Shown here: one piece after another, positions 1-5,320 of the stretch | How positions within the stretch are numbered: position 1 is the first letter of the stretch | Layout: each line of letters starts with the position of its first letter | Notes under the pieces: model-generated | The model's database searches: none | Told to the model about the DNA's origin: nothing | The model's input: the letters and a program-made list of their open reading frames with translations, nothing else | Made by a program: the position numbers and the translations under genes | NCBI GenBank assembly: GCA_029850565.1 | Contig: JARCRR010000175.1 | Coordinates: 1 to 16,545, forward strand | DNA from: Gallionella sp. | GTDB taxonomy: Bacteria; Pseudomonadota; Gammaproteobacteria; Burkholderiales; Gallionellaceae | Direction of reading: 5' to 3' | DNA: 16,545 nt

Positions 1-569
1 ACTTCATGGTGTATTCATGGCCGGTCTTGCTGGCGGGATTGATCGGTGCAGTGGTCGCTTTCCGCAGTTGGGTCGCCACGGTGGACGGGCGTTACAAATG
101 GGATCGCATCAAATTACATTTGCCGGTCGCCGGCGAGATCATCATGAAAGCCACACTGGCGCGCTTCGCCCGCAGCTTGGCCTTGTCGTTCAAGAGCGGC
201 ATCCCCATCGTGCAGGCGCTCAACACCGTGGGCATGGTGGTGGACAACGAATACATGCGCAGCAAGATCGAACAGATGCGCGACGGCGTGGAACGCGGCG
301 AGAACATCCTGCGCACCGCCACCGCCACCGGCGTGTTCAGCCCCACCGTGCTACAGATGATCGCCGTGGGTGAAGAGACCGGCGACCTAGACGGCCTCAT
401 GTTCGAAGTGGCCGGCATGTACGAACGCGAAGTGGAATACGAGGTCAAGAACCTGAGCGCGAAGATCGAGCCCATCTTGATCGTCGGCCTCGGTATCCTC
501 GTCCTCATCCTCGCGCTCGGCATCTTCCTGCCGATGTGGGACTTGGGCAAAGCGGCGCTGCACAAATGA
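1..569 (+). CDS. mshG: MSHA pilus inner-membrane platform protein MshG, C-terminal half (5' end off-window)
   Basis: This is the end of a GspF/PilC-family polytopic protein, the inner-membrane platform on which the assembly ATPase acts. The reading frame is open at the left edge, so only about 188 C-terminal residues are visible; family members run to about 400. Counting from the first visible Met, a membrane segment lies near residues 4-20. The second T2SSF domain follows, with the family hallmark GEETGDLD at about 123-130 and MYEREVEYEV after it. The last membrane helix is at about 155-177, where IEPILIVGLGI is typical of GspF C-termini. The stop overlaps the next gene's ATG in an ATGA. The assignment to MshG rather than PilC or GspF rests on the mshA-mshQ genes downstream. 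The partner ATPase gene mshE is not in the window and may lie just upstream. Confidence 0.9.
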   Translation, partial: FMVYSWPVLLAGLIGAVVAFRSWVATVDGRYKWDRIKLHLPVAGEIIMKATLARFARSLALSFKSGIPIVQALNTVGMVVDNEYMRSKIEQMRDGVERGENILRTATATGVFSPTVLQMIAVGEETGDLDGLMFEVAGMYEREVEYEVKNLSAKIEPILIVGLGILVLILALGIFLPMWDLGKAALHK

Positions 570-1207
570 CGCATCCCGAAAATTCGTTGAGTCATGCGCA
601 CCCCGTAGGAGCCAATTTGCTGGCGCTAGGGCGGCTTCGCCCGCAAGCCTGTCCTGAGACAAGTCGAAGGGCTGGCTCCTACACATCGCCGTGTGCCTCC
701 AAGGGGTTCACCCTCATCGAACTCATCATCGTCATCATCATCATCGTGGTGCTGGGAGGGGCGTTCCTGACGCGCATCCCGCTGTATCAGGAACGGGCGG
801 AAAAAGCCGCCATGCAGCAGGTGGAAGGCGCATTGCAAAGCGCGCTGGTATTGCGTTACGGTGCGCTACAGACACGCGATGCGGCGACCGAAAAAGAATT
901 GGGCATCCTTGCCACCGACAACCCCGTCACCTGGCTGCAAAAACCGCCGCGCAACTACATGGGCGAGTACTACAATCCTACTCCGCGCACCGTCGCTCCC
1001 GGCAACTGGATGTTCGATCTGCAATCACGCGAACTGATCTACGTGGTGGATAGGGGCGATTATTTCACGCCGGGCAAAGACGGCAAAAAGTGGATACGTT
1101 TTCGCGTTCATATAGGCTACGAACAGGCATTGGGCAAACCGGGGTCCGGCAAAGAGTTGGCCTCCACGCTGTTCGAGCCGACAGAGCCTTACCGCTGGGC
1201 GGATTGA
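566..1207 (+). CDS. Prepilin-like minor pilin in the mshF/mshB position, with a repeat-containing leader
   Basis: A type IV prepilin-like protein of 213 residues. The start chosen is the ATG overlapping the mshG stop (ATGA at 566-569), implying translational coupling. The prepilin peptidase motif KGFTLIEL is unmistakable, with cleavage expected after Gly47. The leader is therefore 47 residues, whereas class III leaders usually have 5-25, and residues 14-39 are encoded by a palindromic repeat at 605-682. There is no in-frame ATG or GTG between the repeat and the cleavage site. The hydrophobic helix after the cleavage site is very Ile-rich. The mature part is about 166 residues and contains NPVTWLQKPPRNYMGEY and PGNWMFDLQSRELIYVV, which resemble minor pseudopilins more than a fibre subunit. 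In Vibrio mshF and mshB occupy this place. I cannot equate this protein with either, so no symbol is given. Confidence 0.82.
   Translation: MTHPENSLSHAHPVGANLLALGRLRPQACPETSRRAGSYTSPCASKGFTLIELIIVIIIIVVLGGAFLTRIPLYQERAEKAAMQQVEGALQSALVLRYGALQTRDAATEKELGILATDNPVTWLQKPPRNYMGEYYNPTPRTVAPGNWMFDLQSRELIYVVDRGDYFTPGKDGKKWIRFRVHIGYEQALGKPGSGKELASTLFEPTEPYRWAD
605..682. repeat. REP-like palindromic repeat inside a prepilin leader
   Basis: The outer arms GTAGGAGCCA (605-614) and TGGCTCCTAC (673-682) are exact reverse complements. Inside, GGGCG (629-633) and CGCCC (638-642) form a second stem, and a segment resembling CCTGTCCTGAG-CAAGTCGAAGG follows. These modules resemble short dispersed repeats I recall from pseudomonad and betaproteobacterial genomes, but copy number could not be checked here. 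The unit is 78 bp, a multiple of three, and stays in frame with the surrounding prepilin gene. Confidence 0.72.
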
Positions 1208-1292
1208 TGGGGCGCCTCACCACCAGCCTACAGCGGACTTTTGAGTTCGAGCGCAGAATACGGATACAACACTCACCAATGGAGCCACCAAA

Positions 1293-1916
1293 ATGAACCC
1301 CTTATTCATCGCCTGGTTACAACAATCCGCCCTCATCTTTCTGCTCATCGGCAGCCTCGCCGGCGTTCTCGTCGGTGCCATGCTGGTGTTCAGCCCGCAG
1401 CGCTTTCATCGCCTCAGCGCACTGCTCAATCGCTGGGTCTCCACACGCAACTTCGATAAACCGCTGGAGCGCAGTTTTGCGCTCGATCCGTGGCTGTACC
1501 GTTACCGTAACATCACCGGCACCCTGATCCTGCTGGGTGCATTGTTCGTGCTGTATTACTTCACCGTGGTGATCGAGCGCGACCTCGCCATCGCCGGACT
1601 CGCCAAGCATTTTCACTATCCACCCTTGCTAGTCGCCGGACTGCTGGATGCGCTGGTGTTGAGTGCGTTGTTGGGTGCTTTCTGTGCCGTGCTCGTGGCC
1701 CTGTTCATGCTGTTCCGCCCCAGCTTGCTGCGCGATTTCGAAGGTGGAGCGAACCAATGGTTGTCCTTGCGCAAAGCCCTTAAACCGATGGAGATCCCGC
1801 GCGACGATGTGAACCTCTTCGTGCTGCGCTACACCCGCCAGGTCGGCATCTTCCTCATGCTGGGCGGGCTGTACACCTTGGTGCTGATGCTGTATTGGAT
1901 GAGCCGCCACGGTTAA
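1293..1916 (+). CDS. Unrecognised four-helix inner-membrane protein with internal duplication
   Basis: I do not recognise a family for this 207-residue protein. Hydrophobic stretches at about 11-33, 74-93, 112-140 and 181-202 suggest four membrane helices. The two halves are related. Phe33, Pro35, Asn46, Trp48, Ser50, Arg52, Lys56, Pro57 and Glu59 recur exactly 108 residues later (141, 143, 154, 156, 158, 160, 164, 165, 167). Arg70, Tyr71, Gly76 and Gly82 recur at an offset of 109. Each unit is thus helix, polar loop with F-P...N-W-S-R...K-P-E, RY segment, helix. GGAG at 1281-1284 is eight bases before the ATG, supporting this start. It sits 85 bp after the extra prepilin gene and before mshA, a place held by mshF/mshB in Vibrio. 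A role in pilus assembly or membrane anchoring is inference from position only. Confidence 0.8.
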   Translation: MNPLFIAWLQQSALIFLLIGSLAGVLVGAMLVFSPQRFHRLSALLNRWVSTRNFDKPLERSFALDPWLYRYRNITGTLILLGALFVLYYFTVVIERDLAIAGLAKHFHYPPLLVAGLLDALVLSALLGAFCAVLVALFMLFRPSLLRDFEGGANQWLSLRKALKPMEIPRDDVNLFVLRYTRQVGIFLMLGGLYTLVLMLYWMSRHG

Positions 1917-1928
1917 TAAACCAGCACC

Positions 1929-2086
1929 GTCATACCGGCGCAGGCCGGTATCCAGCAATAATAAATACCGCGGAGCGGACAAAATGAGCCGCTGTCGGCG
2001 AGTTTCGAGGCACGGCCAAACCAAAGTATTTCTCCGCTGTCGTGGGAATCTTTAAGCATCTGGATACCGGCCTGCGCCGGTATGAC
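1929..2086. repeat. Perfect 27-bp inverted repeat pair (REPIN-like or dRS3-like) between the membrane-protein gene and mshA
   Basis: The arm at 1929-1955 and the arm at 2060-2086 are exact reverse complements over all 27 bases, separated by 104 bp. Each arm is itself a palindrome: ATACCGGC (1932-1939), GCAG, GCCGGTAT (1944-1951), and the same in reverse on the right. This architecture resembles the Neisseria dRS3 repeat and the dispersed repeats with ATTCCNGC-like arms found in many proteobacteria; the inverted doublet resembles a REPIN. The interior carries no convincing ORF, only a 9-bp direct repeat CCGCTGTCG at 1989-1997 and 2034-2042. The left arm starts 12 bases after the upstream stop codon, so the transcript would form a large hairpin there. 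Confidence 0.8.
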
Positions 2087-2265
2087 AAAACCCATTACCG
2101 CTCATCCCCCGCCCCTGCCGCACAGCAATTTCCGCTTGCATTCCGTGGCTTATCGGCATAGATTGGAAGTCGCCCGTTGGGCGCAGTGCTGCGGCACCAA
2201 GCAAAACGGGTGGTTACAGAAGCAAAATCGGGGCTGCGGCTCTATAACTTTTAGGAGAGACTAAA
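2087..2265 (+). other. Non-coding leader region of mshA
   Basis: This 179-bp stretch holds no gene I can support. It should contain the mshA promoter and 5' UTR, but I see no clean sigma-70 site. The best pair is TTGCAT (2136-2141) with TAGATT (2159-2164) at a 17-bp spacing, which matches consensus poorly. A TATAAC at 2241-2246 is too close to the ribosome binding site to be a standard -10. I see no sigma-54 -24/-12 element with correct spacing. Confidence 0.35.
2253..2258 (+). promoter_or_regulatory. Strong ribosome binding site of mshA
   Basis: AGGAGA lies seven bases upstream of the mshA ATG. It is one of the clearest Shine-Dalgarno sequences in the window and fits a gene that must make far more protein than its neighbours. 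Confidence 0.75.
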
Positions 2266-2607
2266 ATGAAACGACAACAAGGTTTTACCCTGATCGAACT
2301 GATCGTGGTGATTGTGATTCTGGGAATTTTGGCAGCGACTGCGATGCCAAAATTTATTGATATGAGTACGGATGCAAAAAAGGCGAAAGCGGATGGCGTG
2401 GCTGCTGCTGTGGCGTCTGGTGCGGCGATTCGATATGCCGGTTTTTTAGTTAACTCTTCTGTTACCCCTTCATATTCAAGCGCGACGGCATGTACTACCT
2501 CATATATTGACGGCGGTTATCCAGCTGGCTGTTCTGGAACAGGAGCTGGAACATGCTCCATAACTTGTGATGGGCAAGCCGCAACAAATACGGTTACGGT
2601 GCCCTAA
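2266..2607 (+). CDS. mshA: MSHA major pilin MshA (prepilin)
   Basis: A 113-residue prepilin with a short six-residue leader, MKRQQG, cleaved before FTLIELIVVIVILGILAATAMPKF. This is a textbook class III pilin N-terminus with Glu5. The globular part contains DAKKAKADGVAAAVASGAAIRYAG, similar to the alpha1-C region of MshA-type pilins. It has four Cys in the C-terminal third (ACTTS, GCSG, TCSITCDG), which can form disulfides. It is shorter than Vibrio MshA, which I recall at about 170 residues, but ends in a plausible beta strand (TVTVP), so I see no clear truncation. A strong AGGAGA site precedes it and a terminator follows, as expected for the fibre subunit. By hand count positions 2281-2520 are about 47% GC, visibly lower than the flanking genes. 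MshB or another pilin is the main alternative identity. Confidence 0.85.
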   Translation: MKRQQGFTLIELIVVIVILGILAATAMPKFIDMSTDAKKAKADGVAAAVASGAAIRYAGFLVNSSVTPSYSSATACTTSYIDGGYPAGCSGTGAGTCSITCDGQAATNTVTVP

Positions 2608-2614
2608 AAAAGCT

Positions 2615-2684
2615 AAAAGGGGTCAGGTTCGAATTGTTTTTCTCTGACCTCGCGTAGCTGGCAGTAGATGAAGTTGGCAACACA
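2615..2684. other. mshA 3' region with a short inverted repeat
   Basis: Between the mshA stop and its terminator, GGTCAG (2621-2626) and CTGACC (2644-2649) form a six-base inverted repeat around a T-rich loop. The segment AAAAGGGGTCAGG resembles sequences I recall near REP-associated tyrosine transposases, but no transposase is present. It could be a decayed insertion or simply untranslated mRNA. Confidence 0.3.
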
Positions 2685-2714
2685 CAAGGGGGGCTTAGGC
2701 CTCCCTTGTTTTTT
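2685..2714 (+). terminator. Rho-independent terminator after mshA
   Basis: A ten-pair stem is formed by positions 2685-2694 (CAAGGGGGGC) and 2699-2708 (GCCTCCCTTG), with one G-T pair and a four-base TTAG loop, followed at once by six T residues (2709-2714). It lies about 77 bp beyond the mshA stop and before the minor pilin genes, so it should make a mostly monocistronic mshA message. Confidence 0.85.
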
Positions 2715-2875
2715 GTGCGTCGTTTGTGCTTTTTGCTACACTGCAATCCCGCTTTGTTTCGCGGTTTATGGGGTCACCGGACATGCGCCTAAGTGCTGAA
2801 CACATTGCAACGACCAAGCAGAGGATGGAGTTTTTTTCCGAGGCTCGAGCTGGGTTGCGGTTGCTTGGTTCGCGC

Positions 2876-3319
2876 ATGAAGCATCAGCGCGGCTTCACGC
2901 TGGTGGAACTGATCGTGACCATGGTCATCATCGGTATTCTGGCGGTGGCGGCGTTGCCGCGTTTCTTTGACAACGATGCGTTCCAGGCCAGAGGTGCGGC
3001 CGACCAAGTGAAGGCTGCTTTGCGCTACGGGCAGAAGGTCGCCATCGCGCAACATAAGCCCGTTTCAGTGATCCTCACCAATCTCACCTCTTCATCGGAT
3101 TGTGGCGCGATGTTGGATGGTTCCGGGAATGTCGATTGCAAGATTTCCAATAAAGTGGCCCTCGCAGGTACTACAACGTTTTGGTTTAACGCTTTGGGAC
3201 AACTTTCTGATTCGGCGGGCGTGGCGTTGACAAGCAACGGAACGATTTCGGTGGGTGCCTCACCCAACACCACGGCCATCACCATTGTGGCGGAAACGGG
3301 TTATGTATATGTACCTTGA
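2876..3319 (+). CDS. mshC: MSHA minor pilin MshC
   Basis: A GspH/MshC-type minor prepilin of 147 residues. The leader is MKHQRG, cleaved before FTLVELIVTMVIIGILAVAALPRFF with Glu5 present. After it comes NDAFQARGAADQVKAALRYGQKVAIAQ, a helix characteristic of GspH/FimT-like minor pilins, then a beta-rich domain with two Cys (SDCG and VDCK). The ATG at 2876 is chosen because it gives a normal six-residue leader. The frame is open upstream to 2726, but that would give a 56-residue leader and no upstream ATG has a convincing ribosome site. No clear Shine-Dalgarno precedes 2876 either. It follows the mshA terminator and overlaps mshD by up to 17 bases. Minor pilins of this type are thought to help initiate fibre assembly. 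Confidence 0.85.
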   Translation: MKHQRGFTLVELIVTMVIIGILAVAALPRFFDNDAFQARGAADQVKAALRYGQKVAIAQHKPVSVILTNLTSSSDCGAMLDGSGNVDCKISNKVALAGTTTFWFNALGQLSDSAGVALTSNGTISVGASPNTTAITIVAETGYVYVP

Positions 3320-3920
3320 TCCCCAATCGGCTGTCAGCCGCTTCGCTTTCATTGAAGAGCATGCCGCCTCGATAAAACAGCGCGGCATCAGCCTGATCGA
3401 GTTGATCATCTTCATCGTCATCATCAGCGTGGCGCTGACGGGTATCTTGCTGGTGATGAATCAAACCACCGCGCACAGCGCCGATCCGATGATCCGCAAG
3501 CAGGCGTTGGCGATCGCCGAATCGATATTGGAAGAGGTGGAGTTGATGCCGTTCACGTATTGCGATCCGGATGATGCCAGTGCGGTGACGGCGACTTCGA
3601 CTGCGGACTGCACCACTGTGGAAGTGATGGGAGTGGAGGATGATGTGTCGCGTTATGACGCGGCCTTGCCGTTCGACAATGTCAGCGATTACCACGGCTT
3701 CGGCATGGCCTCAGGTTTGATTATGGACATCACCAACTCGAACACGGGATTGACCGGTTACACACTTCAGAACATCACGGTTGCGCCGACCGATTTTGGC
3801 GGCATTACTGCCGGAAGCGGAGATGCTTTGCGCATCACCGTCACCGTCACCGACCCGACGGGAACCGATATCGTGCTGGACGGCATACGAACACGCTACT
3901 CGCCGAGGTCGGTGCCATGA
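3303..3920 (+). CDS. mshD: MSHA minor pilin MshD
   Basis: A 205-residue prepilin starting at ATG 3303 within the end of mshC; a second in-frame ATG at 3309 is equally possible. The peptidase motif is QRGISLIELIIFIVIISVALTGI, with cleavage after Gly28 and Glu5 kept. The residue after the cleavage site is Ile rather than the usual Phe. The early mature region has MIRKQALAIAESILEEVELMPF, closely matching the MshD and PilV/GspI-like group. A Cys pair (YCDP, DCTT) follows, along with DYHGFGM and a beta-rich end. The leader is long but contains no strong palindromic repeat. The stop overlaps the mshO ATG in an ATGA. Confidence 0.87.
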   Translation: MYMYLDPQSAVSRFAFIEEHAASIKQRGISLIELIIFIVIISVALTGILLVMNQTTAHSADPMIRKQALAIAESILEEVELMPFTYCDPDDASAVTATSTADCTTVEVMGVEDDVSRYDAALPFDNVSDYHGFGMASGLIMDITNSNTGLTGYTLQNITVAPTDFGGITAGSGDALRITVTVTDPTGTDIVLDGIRTRYSPRSVP

Positions 3921-4774
3921 TGACCGCGCCCAAACACCCCCTCTCCCTAACCCTCTCCCGCAAACGGGAGAGGGAACTTGGCTTCACTCTTGTCGAGATG
4001 ATCGTAGTGATCGTTATCACCGGCATCATCGGCAGCGTGGTGGCGGTCTTCATCAAAGCGCCGGTGCAAGGCTATGTGGATAGTGCGCGCCGCGCCGAGT
4101 TGACCGACATCGCCGACACCGCGTTTCGCCGTGTCGGGCGTGACTTGCGATTGGCGTTGCCGAACAGTGTGCGGGTGACAACGGGTACATGCCCCGGTGG
4201 ATCCGGGTCATGCAGTTTCCTTGAATTTATCCCGACCAAAGGCGGCGGGCGGTATCGTGCCGGGCCGACGGGGAACGAGCTTGATTTCACGTCGACGACA
4301 GATAACAGCTTCGAGGTGTTGGGCACCAGTGTCAATGTCGCCAGCGGGGATTCGATCGTTATCTACAACTTGGGCATTGCGGGCGCCGATGCGTATGGCG
4401 GCAGTAGCCGACGTGCGGCCGCAGCACCGTTTGGTGCTGCATTGACCACGGTGACATTTGCAACCGGCGGCACCCAGTTTCCATTTGATTCGCCAGGGCA
4501 TCGTTTCCATGTGGTTTCAACATCGGCCAGTTATGTCTGCGACACCACGGCAGGCACATTGACCCGTTACTCATATGCCATCCAGTCGGCACAACCTACT
4601 TCTACCCTGGCGGGTGGCAATCTGCTTGCCACTCATGTCGGGAGTGTGTGCGCCTTCACCTACGACCCCTTGGTGTCCGCACGCAACGGCTTGGTGACTA
4701 TGCGTTTGAGTATCACCCAAGACAGTGAAACCGTCTCGCTCTACAGCGCGACGCATGTGAGTAACCAGCCATGA
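3917..4774 (+). CDS. mshO: MSHA minor pilin MshO
   Basis: A 285-residue prepilin of the GspJ/PilW-like MshO group. The start at 3917 overlaps the mshD stop and has GAGGT at 3905-3909 seven bases upstream. The motif ELGFTLVEMIVVIVITGIIGSVVAVFI places cleavage after Gly22. Leader residues 8-20 (PLSLTLSRKRERE) are encoded by a palindromic repeat at 3937-3974, and so are unusually basic. The mature protein has VQGYVDSARRAELTDIADTAFRRVGRDLRLALPNS, diagnostic of MshO. A Cys pair (Cys92, Cys99), Cys208 and Cys245 lie in the beta-rich domain. The stop overlaps mshP by an ATGA. The protein presumably joins MshC, D and P in a tip or priming complex. Confidence 0.9.
   Translation: MMTAPKHPLSLTLSRKRERELGFTLVEMIVVIVITGIIGSVVAVFIKAPVQGYVDSARRAELTDIADTAFRRVGRDLRLALPNSVRVTTGTCPGGSGSCSFLEFIPTKGGGRYRAGPTGNELDFTSTTDNSFEVLGTSVNVASGDSIVIYNLGIAGADAYGGSSRRAAAAPFGAALTTVTFATGGTQFPFDSPGHRFHVVSTSASYVCDTTAGTLTRYSYAIQSAQPTSTLAGGNLLATHVGSVCAFTYDPLVSARNGLVTMRLSITQDSETVSLYSATHVSNQP
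3937..3974. repeat. Palindromic CCCTCTCCC-type repeat inside the mshO leader
   Basis: CCCTCTCCCG (3951-3960), CAAA, CGGGAGAGGG (3965-3974) is a perfect ten-base inverted repeat with a four-base loop. It is preceded by CCCCCTCTCCCTAA (3937-3950), which repeats the left arm. This composite resembles a dispersed extragenic palindrome I recall from proteobacterial genomes. Here it lies wholly inside coding sequence, just after the mshO start codon. Confidence 0.75.
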
Positions 4775-5181
4775 GATCAATGAATAAAATGCAACGGGGT
4801 TTCAGTATCGTTTCCGCCATCTTCCTGCTGGTGGTGCTGTCTTTTCTCGGCGTGGCGATGGTCACGTTCTCTACGTCGCAACATCAAAGTTCGGCGATGG
4901 ACGTGATGGGTTCGCGCGCTTACCAAGCCGCACGGGCAGGGATCGAGTGGGGTGCGTATCAGGCGTTGCAAACCGTACCCTCGTGTGCGGCAACGACAAC
5001 CTTGCCCGCGATGCCAGGAACCTTGAGCAGTTTCACCGTAATAGTCACCTGCACCGCGACGCCTTACACCGAAGCGGGTTCGTCGGTGAACATCTACCAG
5101 GTGACCTCCACCGCAACGCAAGGCACAGCGGGCACACAGGGCTACGTGGAGCGGCAGATGACGGTGACTATTGCGAAGTAA
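4771..5181 (+). CDS. mshP: MSHA minor pilin MshP
   Basis: A 136-residue prepilin-like protein. The start at 4771 overlaps the mshO stop (ATGA); an in-frame ATG at 4780 would shorten the leader to seven residues. The motif QRGFSIVSAIFLLVVLSFLGVAMV is followed by STSQHQSSAMDVMGSRAYQAARAGIEWGAYQAL, the MshP/PilX-like signature. The mature position 5 is Ser instead of Glu, so the residue that normally pairs with the N-terminus of the neighbouring subunit is missing. That is consistent with a cap or tip position. There are two Cys (SCAA, TCTA). About 139 bp separate it from the preferred mshQ start, with no terminator seen, so mshQ may be co-transcribed. Confidence 0.87.
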   Translation: MRSMNKMQRGFSIVSAIFLLVVLSFLGVAMVTFSTSQHQSSAMDVMGSRAYQAARAGIEWGAYQALQTVPSCAATTTLPAMPGTLSSFTVIVTCTATPYTEAGSSVNIYQVTSTATQGTAGTQGYVERQMTVTIAK

Positions 5182-5320
5182 GAGTCCGACAGTACGGATG
5201 GCCGAGTGCGGTCAGGGCAGTTGAGTTGGCGACGAAGAAAGAAAAAATATGGATACGAAATGGCGTAACAGTATTGGTACGGATGGCGCGGATGAGCAGA
5301 CCTGCGTGCCGGGACGAACC

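Noticed and set aside
2136..2164. TTGCAT and TAGATT at 17-bp spacing before mshA
   Set aside because: Only three and four of six positions match consensus; too weak to list as a promoter.
2082..2264. A 60-codon open frame upstream of mshA
   Set aside because: It starts inside the inverted repeat, lacks a ribosome site and shows no recognisable protein features; treated as chance.
2266..2607. mshA as a truncated pilin
   Set aside because: It is short for the family, but the four Cys, the terminal beta strand and the following terminator make a complete gene more likely.
2726..2875. In-frame N-terminal extension of mshC
   Set aside because: It would give a 56-residue leader starting just after the terminator, with no ribosome site; the ATG at 2876 gives a normal six-residue leader.
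5192..5287. 11-bp direct repeat GTACGGATGGC at 5192-5202 and 5277-5287 near the mshQ start
   Set aside because: No element lies between the copies and the length is compatible with chance or a small duplication; not evidence of insertion.
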